Positions 22,845-34,164 of a DNA stretch of 64,000 nt are shown one piece after another. Source of the DNA: Helianthus annuus (taxonomy: Eukaryota > Streptophyta > Magnoliopsida > Asterales > Asteraceae); assembly GCF_002127325.2 (NCBI RefSeq), contig NC_035439.2, forward strand, positions 142,873,845 to 142,937,844, in the 5' to 3' direction. A program made the translations under genes and the position numbers. Under the pieces are notes generated by a model, which saw only the letters and a list, made by a program, of their open reading frames with translations, had not been told where the DNA came from and searched no databases. Position 1 is the first letter of the stretch; every line of letters begins with the position of its first letter.

Positions 22845-22950
22845 GTGCACGGTTCCGTTCGATTTCTGGACAAAACCGAAACCAAAATGTCGGTTTTTGG
22901 TTTTTGATAACTGTTCGGTTTCGGTTTTTACACCAGTTTAATTTTTCAGT
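22845..22950. mobile_element. hAT MITE fragment
   Basis: Begins near GTGTGCACGGTTCCG and contains repeated CGGTTTTTGG/CGGTTTCGG motifs as in hAT MITEs. The opposite end is missing. Confidence 0.4.
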
Positions 22951-23176
22951 TTTTGTAACAAAATTATGTAAGATTTAAAAATTCAAAAAATAAAAAGTAT
23001 AATTTAAGAATTCAAGAATTTCCTATATATAATTTTGCAACTTTTGTTTGTGAGGAGTATTATTGTTCAATTTGGGTAGAATTATATTTGTCTACAGGTA
23101 ACTCTTGTCACCATTTTCACCTGTGTATCATTATGGTCTATCTTCATTTTCCTTTTTGTCATTTCTCTCTTCTTGA

Positions 23177-23553
23177 CAATGTTGTAGAAGGCGCTAGGCG
23201 CTAGTCGGGCGGTGAGGTACCGCCTAGGGATTAATCGAAATGAGATTTTTATATGTATTTTTTCAAAATTTTATATATATACCCAATAATATAAAAAAAT
23301 ACTTCAAAATTCACATAAATACTTCAAGTTTCAGATAGTATGGACCGATTTTGACCGATTTTGACCAATTTTGACCGCCTAGGACCGATTTTGACCGATT
23401 AATATAGTCCGATTAATCCGATTTTTGACCGCCAAGGACCGACTTTGACCATGGCCGATTAATTGACCGACTAGCTCAAAATTAGACAGTAAGTAGCCGC
23501 CTAGCGCCTAGGTGCCGATTAATCGGCCGCCTAGGCCGATTTCTGCAACACTG
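23177..23553. mobile_element. hAT MITE, 377 bp
   Basis: Perfect 8-bp target duplication CTTCTTGA (23169-23176, 23554-23561). Termini are CAATGTTGTAGAA and, reversed, CAGTGTTGCAGAA. The interior has repeated GACCGATTTTGACC and CGCCTAGGCG motifs. Non-coding. Confidence 0.88.
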
Positions 23554-23914
23554 CTTCTTGACCATAACCCTACCTTTTATTTAAGGATTTATATTTACTT
23601 TTAATTGTTTTTAATAATATAGAATCTAGCTACCCTTCTAACTAAAATTGTTTTATTTTTCAACTTCTATAACCGAGATTTTTTTAATTATTTAACTGAA
23701 ATGCTAAGTTTTAATGTTTTAGTTAAGCAACGAATTTTTGTATTAAGACATTTGTAGGTAAAATTAGAGTGGGGTTTAAGAATTAATAATATTTGTATTT
23801 TTCTTTAGTTTTGTAGACTATAATGTGTATCGGTATTTGCTATCATCTTGACTTTGTTTATTCTTTCTTACGATAATGATAATGTTACGATTGAATCTAA
23901 ATTTGACGAGTTAG

Positions 23915-24008
23915 CTCTTCGAAAAGCGGGTGCGTGGTTCAACGACATTATGTCTATTCTTTGTTTGGTTTATCGATCCCGCAACAACGTGCGGGTCCTA
24001 AAAACTCA
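23915..24008 (+). mobile_element. Helitron 3' end fragment (plus strand), diverged terminus
   Basis: Carries the dispersed module GACGAGTTAGC...GCGTGGTTCAACGA, then hairpin CCCGC...GCGGG and GTCCTAAAAACTCA. It aligns with the CTAG-ended copies at 7760 and 15990, but the terminal tetramer is CTCA, so the true end is uncertain. Confidence 0.5.
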
Positions 24009-25718
24009 TTTTTTTATATGTTAAATTTAAGTTATTAGTTTTAACCCTTTTAATTAATATTATTCACATAAACATAACCTTCTAATTTATAATAGTTTTA
24101 ATCATGACATTTAGGTTTAAATTAATTAATATTATTTGTGCCATGCAACCTTATATGAAATGGCACCAATTATTATTAAAATAAATCAAAATATATTCCT
24201 ATAGTTAATGTTAGTAGACAAGTGGAATTAGGCATGTACAGGTTAACTTATAAGGCAGTAGTCCCGGGCCGCATGCAGCGGGATTCGACAGAAATCTTAA
24301 ACCAAATGGCAAATTTTAAATATTAGGTTCGAATAATAAAATACTGGAATTATTATGGTTATATTTTATATGCAATTTTGAGGAACAAGTTTTTGTATAT
24401 TTTGCATTGCTATCTTTGTGGTGATGATTTGATTGAAATGATAATATATTCTTGGCTATAAAGTATTTTATGGGTTCAATGTTTAAGAATTTACATAGAC
24501 AGCATAAAAAAAAAAGAAAGATCTTATACTTAATGTGACACCATAATAGAGATGAATCGATTTGACAATTATAAATGGTTGTGTGTCTCGTTGAAATTGT
24601 TCACTCTAGAACCCCACCATAACTTTATTTAGTTCTCTATGGTTAGAAGCAGGTAATGATGGCGCTCCACTATGTCGATGGATGTCAGGTTTTCTAGTTA
24701 AGTTTACGTAAAATAACAAAAATGCCCTTAAATTTCACTTATATTCTGTATGGTTTATAAATATGGCCACCCATCTTCAAGCCACCATCTCCAACCACCG
24801 TCCTTTTTCCAGCGACCGTCATATATCAGTCTTTTCATCATGTGTTGGAGTAGAGTGAAAACACCAAACATTGGTACTACACTGTCACCAGTAAAATTCC
24901 CAACGCATCAACTCTAAAATACCTTGATCTCCATCAACGAAAGTTCTAGTTGGAAGCTCGATCCGATGTCAGTTGAGTTAAACAAAAAAGTATGCAAGAT
25001 TCAACACATATTTTAAGACGGCAATTAAAGATGATTTTAGACGCAAACTTATAATGAAGTGTACACGCCATTATAATCGTATAATTGTTTAAATAACATC
25101 TTTAGAAAAAAACCATGACACCTGCTATAATGCAAGTATGCAACAAACAATCATACACGCTAAAATATGTGAAATATCTGTGTATTTAAACAAATCCAAT
25201 GATTAGTTTGTAACTAAATTACAAGCATGATCGATTAATTGTTATTATAAAAAATTCTGATGGGCTTAAATATCTGAAATAAAATCAAATAAAATATAGA
25301 GACGAAATCTTAGTACATGAATATATAAATAATATATAGAATTAAAAATGACTAGTGAAATTAAATTAGAAGAAAAAAAATAGAGTTTATGCTAAGTGTA
25401 TGTTGGCTGTCATTCCATTAATCCCGAAAAAAGTCGGTTTAGTATGTTCTGTAATCTTATTATTAACATTTTGTTTTGTTTTGAACAACTGTAATCTTAT
25501 TAACATAAAATGGTCGGTTTATTTTGGCTTAAAATATAATCAACTGATAACCGTCTTTATGATTTGTCGGCGCCCATGCACAGCTGCATTTGACTTAAAT
25601 TAACTAACTACTTAAATATTATTTATTTATTGCTTAGTTGTCATTATTTCATGTTAATTACTAAACTCAGATTTGGATAATCTTCACAAACAAAAGTTAT
25701 GTAATGTAGCTTAAACAG
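24009..25718. other. Intergenic, no gene recognised
   Basis: AT-rich. A GC-rich patch at 24260-24290 (CCCGGGCCGC, GCAGCGGG) resembles another decayed Helitron end. 24690-24830 resembles one arm of a MULE-type foldback (CAAAAATGCCCTTAAATTTC) without a partner. The 25400-25603 open frame has no recognisable domain. Confidence 0.45.
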
Positions 25719-25730
25719 ATATAGCTTTTA

Positions 25731-26052
25731 GCCGATGAGCTTGTGCTGGAGTGGTAATGAAGAGACTTATGTTTCTAAGAGACCCAGGTTTAATTCCTGC
25801 TTCCCCCTATTAGTTTTCAGCGCCATCGGGTGATGATGGAAGACTAGGCGAGTAGGCAGCGATCACTAGTTTGATCCTTGAACGGGTTTTACCTCGCCGC
25901 ATTGTCGTGCCTTCGGGCGAGTGTTCACATGGCTTCTGCAGTTCTGCCCTAGGTGAGGGTTTTCCCTGGTTCGGAGGCGAGTGTATCCCGATGTGGTGAA
26001 TTTCACCAGTAGCCCATTTGGAGGATTCGTTGGCCGTTCAAAAAAAAAACAT
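25731..26052 (+). mobile_element. tRNA-derived SINE, full length
   Basis: Flanked by the perfect 12-bp direct repeat ATATAGCTTTTA (25719-25730, 26053-26064) and ends in a short A-rich tail. The head has an A-box-like TGGAGTGGTAATG (about 25752) and a B-box GGTTTAATTCC (about 25787), spaced as in RNA polymerase III promoters. The body is a GC-richer unique part (GGGCGAGTGTTC, GAGGGTTTTCCC). Perfect target duplication indicates a relatively recent insertion. It moves by LINE-encoded enzymes. Confidence 0.88.
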
Positions 26053-26268
26053 ATATAGCTTTTAATCCGTTTATAGTTAGGTCGCGTATAATATGAACAA
26101 AATGACGTAATGAGTCAAGCGTTATGACTTATGACAACCAACCCGATGCGGAATTTGTGAGACTTGCAAATTTGTCTTCCTTTATTTGAATCCGGTTTTG
26201 ACTTTTTATTTAGTCGTAAAAACACATATAATCATGTGCTTTATTAGATCACACATTTATTTAACTTA

Positions 26269-26549
26269 GGCCGTCTACTACGGATTGACGCCCTGACTTG
26301 GCGTGAAGGAGGTGGCACACCGCCGGAGGGGCGTGAAATGAGGCGGAGTTGGGGGTGGCGTGGAAGAGAAGATGATTGTGGGCCATGCATGCTTTCAACC
26401 ACTCACAATTTCTGTCTTTTTTTTCTTTAACTTATATATGAATAGCATTATTTTATTAGATAGTGAGCAGTGAAAGGGGATGAAATACAGTTACTTGATG
26501 ACGTGACGATGATATAAAGTGAAGAGGCATGAAACGATAATAGATGCCC
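26269..26549. mobile_element. PIF/Harbinger MITE, 281 bp
   Basis: TTA target duplication (26266-26268, 26550-26552). Termini GGCCGTCTACTACGG and, reversed, GGGCATCTATTATCG. GC-rich left half. Non-coding. Confidence 0.8.
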
Positions 26550-26552
26550 TTA

Positions 26553-27545
26553 TTGATCTGGTTATAATTTAACGCTGTCAATTTCAGTTTTTTATTAATC
26601 TGATGAATGCATGTGAAACTTATATTTACCAAGTAAAGTAATAATGAAATTCTAGCTTTTCAGAATTTTATCGATATTCCCATTGTTGTTAAAATTTCCA
26701 TGTATTTTTGTTTTATGTTTTTAGTTTACCGATTTGGGTTAGTAGTGTATTGGTTTGAGGAAGTTTTCGACTTGTGATGGTTTTTATTTTAGTTTTTGTT
26801 GATTTTGTGACTTGAATAACAATTTTTAGCCAACTAGTTGATTTTATGGTCGATCTAATCCAATTTTAGAAAGAAAAACTGAACCTAGATACAACAAGTT
26901 GCATTATTATTATTATGGAGCTCCACTAGGTCGTGGGATTCAATTGGGACAATTGGCTTTTAAATTCGAAACTTGAGATTTCTGACCCGGGGGTCGAAAA
27001 CATATGTACCTAAAAAATTATAAAATCGGGGGGTCGAAAACGTATACACCTAAAAAATTATATACGAAAACTACATACCAGGCACTACTGAGCGAAAAGT
27101 TCGGGAGTCGGGCGCCCCCTGCCCCCGCTATGCTACGCCCTTGGCTCCATTAGCATAAACTGTAATATCATGTACTTAGTGAACATGATACGTGAAGACT
27201 TTTGGATATTTGACACAATGATCGGACTAGATTTAGGTGTCCTTTCATACAAGAGGATAATGATAGTGAAATTGATAACGTGTGAATTCAGAGTATAATA
27301 TGCTGATGTGTTGGAGTTGCAATATATGAAAGAATAATATTTGAATAAAAAAGAAAAATCTTGATTTCAAAAAAATAAAGTAGCTAGCTAAGATACCAAT
27401 GTCTTTTAAGACCATGGCCTAATAAATCAATGATACTTGCAATATGTATTTGGTGATTATGGTTTATACCATTGGCATTCCAATGTCTATAGTAATGTGA
27501 CCTTGATCCATAAATTTATAATTTAGGTTCTAAATTTATTTCTTG
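26553..27545. other. Intergenic with transposon debris
   Basis: 26985-27150 holds a direct repeat (GGGGGTCGAAAAC...TATRYACCTAAAAAATT, two copies) and a GC-rich tail, CGCCCCCTGCCCCCGC, typical of an unclassified transposon end. No gene. Confidence 0.45.
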
Positions 27546-27554
27546 ATATTTTAA

Positions 27555-28497
27555 AGAGTAAATTGCAATTTTGTTCATGTTGTTTGCTTGAATTAACACC
27601 TTTAGTCCACCCTTAACAACTTGTGTTCCTGACGTTTCAAGTCTTAACACTCTACGTCCTTTGACCTAATGATCGTTAGTTTTTCAGTTAATTTTTGGGT
27701 AAATTACTAATATAACAATTAACCCCTCATCACCTTCTCCAACCAACCCACCACTACCTGCCACCAAAACACCACCACGTCATCATTCAGTTCAGATGTA
27801 TAAAGCACCTACTCCCACCCCTCATCATCTTCTTCCTCACACCACGACCACCACTACCACCACCTGCAACACTACCACCTCAGCCTTCAGTTCAGATGTA
27901 TAAAGCACGCACCACAACCACCTCAGCCTTTAGTTTCCCCAATACTCACTTGAAAAGAAACCGATCTTCTTGACTAATACACGACAAAAGGTTCCAGGAC
28001 TAGAATTACGAGGGCTAGATCAAGGAGTTTCATAACCTCCTGATTTCTTGCTATTATTTACCAGTGGATATGAAACCCTAGAAAATTTTAATCGGAGGTT
28101 GAGTTTCGATGGTAGGGTTCAGAATCGGTGATGGTGGCAGAGGTGGGAGTTGCAATGGTCGAAATTCGAGTGGTGGTTATATGTTGGGTTGGATGGTAGT
28201 TGATGCGATAGAGATAGAAGGTGGTAGATGGATTGTGGTGTATGGTGGTGGTGACCAGAGGTGAGGAATGGTGGACAATGGGGGTGGTGGTGTTTTGGGG
28301 GTAGGCGGTGATGGTAGGTTGCTTGAAGAAGAAGACGAGGGGTTATATTAGTAATTTCAAACTAACAAAAAAACTAACGAGCGTTAGGTCTAAGAACGCA
28401 TAGTGTTAAGACTTGAAACATCAGAGACGTAAGATGTTAAGGATGAATTGAATGTGTTAATTCAAGTAAACCACATGTACGAAACTTACAATTTACT
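27555..28497. mobile_element. MULE-type foldback element, 943 bp
   Basis: 9-bp target duplication with one mismatch (ATATTTTAA 27546-27554, ATATTCTAA 28498-28506). Ends are inverted repeats starting AGAGTAAATTG / AGTAAATTG and running >150 bp. The interior contains a CCACCACTACC-rich tract and the direct repeat TCAGATGTATAAAGCAC. No transposase. Confidence 0.75.
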
Positions 28498-28506
28498 ATA
28501 TTCTAA

Positions 28507-29100
28507 AAATTGATGTACGGTTGTTTTTCATTTTTTTCTCAATTATTTTTGGAAGGCATTGCTATGAGATGCGTTTGAAATTTTGAATGAAGGACTTCAA
28601 TTGTTACTTTTAATCTCAATCCACTAATTCTTATTCTCCTTAACTTTTAATTCCACTTGGTCAATGAACATTATCATGTAGTATGGGCCTTTAGAGAAGC
28701 ATCTTCTGTCACTAATTAAAAAAGTATATAACTCTATTTATATATTTATTGTTGTGTCATGTCTCATATTATTTATTAATATTCCATTTGTAAATTTGTA
28801 GGTTGCTAGAATTGTCCCGTAACAATGAATATATGTAGTAGATAAACCTGTTTTTGTAGTTGGAACGTTAACATTATTGATTAACTAACTGGTTAAAATA
28901 TTTAATATATATGAGAAATTTAAATAAAAAGGGAATATAAACACATCCATGGTATGTATACCTAAAAACAGTTTATAGGTGTGCATAGGTTGCATCATCG
29001 CAAACCAGACTTGTTCCTTTTAAGCAATAATAAAGTATAGTCAACTCTAAATTGTTGTTTTCTCCCTTTTTATATAAAAAACAGCCTTAGCTTTTTATTA
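28507..29100. other. Intergenic, no gene recognised
   Basis: AT-rich, nothing recognised. Confidence 0.5.
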
Positions 29101-29104
29101 TTAT

Positions 29105-29147
<43 letters not shown>
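29101..29147. repeat. (TAA)n microsatellite
   Basis: TTATTATTATAAT followed by AAT repeats; continues on the other side of the foldback at 29472-29500. Confidence 0.9.
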
Positions 29148-29148
<1 letters not shown>

Positions 29149-29471
29149 GAGTTAATTGCTTGGATGGTCCCTGTGGTTTCACATTTTTTCACAATTAGTC
29201 CCCACCTTTTGAAAATAGCATGTATGCTCCCTATGGTTTGTTATTTTGTTACTCGGATAGTCCCCCAACATTTACTCTGGGGACTATCCGAGTAACAAAA
29301 TGACAAACCATAAGGAGCATACATGTTATTTCCAAACTTACTGACATCTACTCAGGGACTATCCGAGTAACAAAATGACAAACCATAGGGAGCATACCTG
29401 CTATTTTCAAAAGGTGGGGACTAAACATGAAAAAACTTGAAACCACAGGGACCATCCGAGCAATTAACTCT
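29148..29471. mobile_element. MULE-type foldback MITE inserted in a microsatellite
   Basis: Ends are perfect inverted AGAGTTAATTGC, followed by GGATGGTCCCTGTGGTTTCA. The right arm carries an extra internal copy of ACTCGGATAGTCC-type sequence. The target duplication cannot be resolved because both flanks are TAA repeats. Confidence 0.75.
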
Positions 29472-29962
29472 AATAATAATAATAATACTAATAATAATAA
29501 ACATTTTTGCAAAAGTTGAAAATAATGATTTTTATGTTTTAAAAGGTGCTAAAGTCGGTGCCTTAGAGTGAACACGACACTCCCGTTATGGGTTCATATG
29601 ATCACACCATCGCAATTGCAGTAGTCACGACGCAACGGGGTTTTTCCGTGGTCACCACCACGGCTAGACGGGAGTAAAAGTGGAGAAGAATTTTGGGGAT
29701 TCTCTAGAAAGTGCTTTAACTCACTTAATTACTAGAACCCGTGAAAAATGAAGATGATAAGACATAACTCGATTCGTTGGTGTCAAGTGATTTGATGACG
29801 TTTGGGGTAATGCCCCGTCCACCCTCCTAAGAGACAAAAGTTTGACTTTTGATTCTTACCTCAAATATTATTATATTACTTACATCATATATTTGTGCTA
29901 CATTGTTGTTGTTCTTCTTTTTTGTTTTTTTTTTTTAAATTGCTATTCTATAGTTTATTTAG

Positions 29963-30002
<40 letters not shown>

Positions 30003-30838
30003 AGAGAACGGGGTGATTGTTAACAATTGCCGGCATCAATGAACGTAGAGGAGAATAAATCAAACTTGTTCATATGGATCAGTCTTAGATCAAAGCATTA
30101 AGTCTTATGTTGGTCTAATTGGTGCTCATCTCCTATTATTTAGGGGCATTTGGTTCATGTTGCAATTTCATTAGTTTATTGTTTAGTTTCCGTATATGCT
30201 CAACTTCCGGTTGACTTTGTCTACTATTAATGACATATTGTTTGAAAACAAAAATTATCGTCACTATTACTACTATTTATTTCCAAAAATTACTCTTTTC
30301 CTTAACTTTTTCTTCCTTGAACGGTAATACTTTCCTATTTGTGGAACTTGAATCTATTGGACCATCAAGGCACCAACCCCAATGTTAATGTTTTCCTTTT
30401 ACTACCCATTGTGGTGAGCAAGGGCAAGGGGCAAATCCCAGTCATGTATACGCCACCTATGCGGTAATGGCTTTGCCAACACAAAATAGAAGGGGTGGTG
30501 AACAAGGGCAAGGAGACATATTGATATTCACTTGGTCAAAGCACAAAGAGCCTAGCAAACACATAAAGTCAACAACCCAAAGACCCTTACACCTGTGGAG
30601 TTTCTACCACCCCCTTAGGCAACTCTGGCCAAGATTGTAATGCAGGGTGGTGTTTGAGGCGTAGAGAGGCTAGCCCTTCGTCACTCCTCGCCCTACACCG
30701 AGTACCACTTATACAATTGATATTTTTTTCACAAAATATAATATATATTATCCCCACTATTAATTTACAAAATTAGTTTGTCTCACCAAGTTACTGTTTA
30801 GTTTTTACCTTTTGTTTATTGAGCCACATGTATACTAT
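29472..30838. other. Intergenic with a 39-base poly-A tract
   Basis: Poly-A run at 29963-30001. GC-richer islands at 29545-29830 and 30405-30715 look like transposon inserts (for example GGTGAGCAAGGGCAAGGG) but no matching ends were found. No gene. Confidence 0.45.
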
Positions 30839-30847
30839 AGATACATA

Positions 30848-30848
<1 letters not shown>

Positions 30849-30920
<72 letters not shown>

Positions 30921-30921
30921 T
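30849..30921. repeat. (TTA)n microsatellite
   Basis: About 24 uninterrupted ATT/TTA repeats. The poly-isoleucine open frames across it on both strands are artefacts. Confidence 0.95.
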
Positions 30922-31423
30922 TATTGTGTAGTGATGAGTACACTCTTTTTCTTACACACAAAAATACACCCATTCCTCTTTTGATTCTCTACTCTAAGCT
31001 AAAGACATTTTAAATATCCTAAGCCTTTGTGTGTTTTAATTTTTTTTTTTTACTTTTGCTCAGACCTAACATTTTATAATTAAATGTAATACCATGGTAA
31101 CATAAAATAATAGATTCAATACTCATTTACTTAAATATTTCTATAATAGTTGTAAAAGAAATTGTGGCCAGTATTTGACATATTATAAAGTTAATACCAC
31201 AATACACAAATAGAATATGTATTTGTTTGTAACTTATTTTTTATAACTATAATTTACCTAATTTAGAGGCCTGTCTTAATCTTACTTAATTACATATACA
31301 GTCTCTCTCCTAATAACAAGAGAAATGTCGTTTTTACTATTAATTATAGTTTATTTTTTTAGTTTAATTTAATGGTACCGCCTTTCATATTAGTAAAATT
31401 TCGTTTTTATATCGGTCTACATT
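30922..31423. other. AT-rich intergenic sequence
   Basis: Nothing recognised. Confidence 0.5.
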
Positions 31424-31528
31424 TTACGAGTTAATACGACGCAACGCATGTACGTGATTTAACGCGTTTACGTCTATTTTTTGTTATGTTTACGGTCCTG
31501 TCGCAATGCACAGGGTCCTAAACACTCG
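31424..31528 (+). mobile_element. Helitron 3' end fragment (plus strand), diverged terminus
   Basis: Carries the module TTTTACGAGTTAATACGACG, then hairpin CCTGT...ACAGG and GTCCTAAACACTCG, matching the ends at 23915-24008. Confidence 0.5.
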
Positions 31529-31635
31529 TTATTTCAAAATTAGAACTCATCCTTTTAATTTATATTATTAGAAACTACCTTTTGTTAAAAACAATTATAC
31601 CCTATTAAAAACATATTTTTAGTTTATAAATTAAA

Positions 31636-31829
31636 GAGTAAAATGACAATTTTACCCTTATGTGCCGTGCGCATGACCTTTTTTAACTAAGATTTCTAAC
31701 CAGGTTTGGCGTAAAGGACAAAACATACAAGATTTTAAAATGTAAAGGACATCGCCTGCAAGATTTTGGCAAAAAGGACAGCGCCTGAAATTTGAAGTAA
31801 ACATAAAGGACAAAACTTGTAATTTACTC
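31636..31829. mobile_element. MULE-type MITE, 194 bp
   Basis: Perfect 9-bp target duplication TAAATTAAA (31627-31635, 31830-31838). Termini GAGTAAAATGACAA and, reversed, GAGTAAATTACAAG. The interior repeats a TAAAGGACA motif four times. Confidence 0.8.
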
Positions 31830-32518
31830 TAAATTAAAATACTAATATTCAACACTACTTATATTTTTTGGTTCGGGTTATCAATATGGTTTTACAAAAT
31901 ATATACTTTTTATAATAGTTTGTTATACATCTTGTAACTCTATTTCACAAAATAAAATTGCTTTTGGATTGTGGTAAAATAGGAGATTTATAATTTGATA
32001 ATAACTTGGATATCTCTTAAAATCACGTAATTAATCACTTTGAGACTAAAGTATATTTGTGGTAATTAAAATCTTTTGTCGGATAATTTTATGATAGAAA
32101 AGGACAAGTATATTTTTCTCTTTCGAAAAAACTGATATGTAAAACAAATTAAAGACCTTCTGTATGTAGGTGGGGAATCATCACAACGTTATGTTGAAAC
32201 ATCACAGCTTATCATGAACTAATATCACAGTTAGACCATGCGTAATGGTAAACAAGAATAATGCCCCCAACATGGGGCATTATGCGCCACGTGTCGCCTA
32301 GTCATACTTTGGGCATTATAGAAAAAAAGGTGTAGTGGGGCATTATCCCAATAATGCCCACTCAATCATTTGACAATTATTTTTTTTTTAAATATAAAAG
32401 ATAAAGTCTTCATTAATTTAAAATATAAATTACAATACTTGAAAAAAAATACAAAAAAAAAAACAGAAAATTAAAAAAACCGAAAAAAAAAACAGAAAAA
32501 AAAAAAAAACTAGATGAT

Positions 32519-33823
32519 CTAAAGTCCATATTTTTCACGTATTTTTTGGCGACGCATTTGAGCCAAGATCAACGCGTCGCCTTGGAGGTGGTCGATCGGT
32601 TTGGACAAAAACTCAATGTCCTTTTCCATTTGTCGCGCCTCTTGCAACTCGTTGAACTTTTTGGTTTCAACTACTCGGTCTTTCATAATCTCCCAACGTT
32701 TGTGGCCGAGGTCGTGAATATCTTGGAGACGACGGTTCATCTCCTCGAAATCATCCTTTAGGCCGAGATCGGAAGACGACTCGACCGTTTTTTTCCCGGT
32801 TCCCTTTCTTCTACCGGTGGGTCGGGCCAACTCGTCTTGAAATTGCTCGTCAACGTCCAACGTTTCATTTAAATCAACATTACGGGCATCGGATGTCGGA
32901 GTTGACGGGTCGGCGGAGGATGATGTTTTTGACCTTTTAGCCCGGCGTCTACTACTTGTCGTCATTGGATTAACAAGCGCCCACTTTGGACTTTTTCGTA
33001 GTAGCTCCCAACACTTATAGTACGTGAAAGGGCTTTTCGTCCTATCGAACTCCTCCAAAGTCTTTGTTAAAACCCCGACGTCACTTTCACCGCTCGGGCG
33101 ATTATCGTAGTTTCGTTGGTAAACTTCTTGAAACGCGTGACATTTGTTGTTGATGTCGGTCCATTTGCTAGAAATTGAATCCTTGTCCCGATGTTCGCCT
33201 TGACCCCACGAGCTATAAAAGAGTGCACGCACCCTATCCCAAAAAACGGGGCCCGTTTGAAAGTTTGCTACAAATTTAAAAACAAAAAATAAAAATATAA
33301 GTTGAAATTTAAAATATAAAAAACAGAAAAAAAAAACAGAATATATGAAATAGAAAAAAAAACAGAAAAAAAACAGAATATAAAAAAACAGAAAAAAAAA
33401 ATAAAAAAAAAATAACTTACCGGTATCTTCGTCCTCCGAAATATCGAGCCACGCCCGAGTCAACGTGTATTCCTCGTCCTTCGTCCATTTAATGGTTGTT
33501 TTTGCACGTCGAGGCTCATCCTTTTCCTTCTTTTTATGCGACCTTCTGCCGCGTTTCGATTTGTCTTGCACCGGTTCGGGTTGCGACTCCGGCACGACCT
33601 CGACATCGGGTTCGGATTCGGGTTCGGGTTGTGACGGTTGCGACCCGCCGGCTTGACCAAAGCCGTAGGTGGGAGAAACAAAAGGAGGGGCGCCACTCAA
33701 GTAAGCCGCGTAACTTAAAAAGCTCGGGTCCATGTCTTGTAGGTTGTACGGGGTTTGCGGTTGGGTTGTGTTCGGGTTCGTGGGTCTTGCGGGGCCACCA
33801 AACGGGGGTCGGTATGGATGCAT
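32519..33823 (-). CDS. SANT/Myb-like DNA-binding protein of a PIF/Harbinger element (two exons)
   Basis: Predicted exons are 33421-33823 and 32519-33267, separated by a GTAAGT...TTTGTAG intron (33268-33420), giving 383 residues. The N-terminus is low-complexity and proline-rich, followed by a basic nuclear-localisation-like stretch (KRGRRSHKKKEKD). A SANT/trihelix-like domain follows with the aromatic landmarks KWTKDEEY, RAWLDIS, FWDRVRALF and KWTDIN. Next comes the conserved KCWELLRKSPKW, and finally a charged, helix-prone C-terminus as in NAM-associated domains. Plant genomes contain many such proteins, often mislabelled 'glutathione S-transferase T3-like'. In PIF/Harbinger elements this protein helps bind transposon ends and import the transposase into the nucleus. 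The intron has no stop and is a multiple of three, so a retained-intron frame of 434 codons also exists. ATG context and TATA position support the start. Confidence 0.85.
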   Translation of the reverse strand: MHPYRPPFGGPARPTNPNTTQPQTPYNLQDMDPSFLSYAAYLSGAPPFVSPTYGFGQAGGSQPSQPEPESEPDVEVVPESQPEPVQDKSKRGRRSHKKKEKDEPRRAKTTIKWTKDEEYTLTRAWLDISEDEDTGKLFFFYFFFLFFYILFFFCFFFYFIYSVFFFCFLYFKFQLIFLFFVFKFVANFQTGPVFWDRVRALFYSSWGQGEHRDKDSISSKWTDINNKCHAFQEVYQRNYDNRPSGESDVGVLTKTLEEFDRTKSPFTYYKCWELLRKSPKWALVNPMTTSSRRRAKRSKTSSSADPSTPTSDARNVDLNETLDVDEQFQDELARPTGRRKGTGKKTVESSSDLGLKDDFEEMNRRLQDIHDLGHKRWEIMKDRVVETKKFNELQEARQMEKDIEFLSKPIDHLQGDALILAQMRRQKIREKYGL

Positions 33824-33929
33824 GTTTGTAAAAAAATAGGAGAAAGTGGAGGTTTTTTTATAAAGTAATAGAAGAGAGTGGGTGAGAAAGTAGTAGAAAT
33901 TTTATAAAAAATTGGAGAAAATGGAATGA

Positions 33930-33939
33930 TATATATATA
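33930..33939 (-). promoter_or_regulatory. Probable TATA box of the SANT-like gene
   Basis: TATATATATA about 107 bp upstream of the ATG and inside the transposon, so the gene would be transcribed from its own element. Confidence 0.45.
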
Positions 33940-34164
33940 GTGGGTAAAATTTAGAATTAAAAAAAAAAAAAATAAGTTTTTGACCGTTGCCAAACGGTCG
34001 AATTTTTGGCATCTTTCGAATTCACAGCGTTTTTAAAATCACGCCGGAGCCATTTTTTTTCAAAAAAAACGCCCGGAAACGCCCCATGTAATGGGGGTTC
34101 CGGCGTTATGCAGCGTTTTTTGGCAATTTTTTTAAAAAAAAACGCCCCGTTACGGGGGGTCTTA

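Larger units (their letters stand above)
32234..34161. mobile_element. PIF/Harbinger element encoding only a SANT/Myb-like ORF
   Basis: TTA target duplication (32231-32233, 34162-34164). Termini GACCATGCGTAATGG and, reversed, GACCCCCCGTAACGG. Just inside are related GC-rich subterminal inverted segments (CCCCCAACATGGGGC left, CCCCATTACATGGGG right, reversed). Length 1928 bp. PIF/Harbinger elements normally have two genes, a DDE transposase and a Myb/SANT-like protein; here only the second is present, so transposase must come from elsewhere. Confidence 0.82.

Noticed and set aside
29545..29830. Candidate PIF MITE (TTAGAGTGAACACG ... CACCCTCCTAAG)
   Set aside because: Flanks are TTA and TAA rather than a true direct repeat, and the ends match poorly.
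30405..30715. Candidate transposon (GC-richer island)
   Set aside because: Ends only weakly inverted and no target duplication found.
30791..31013. Open frames rich in isoleucine on both strands
   Set aside because: They are translations of a (TTA)n microsatellite.
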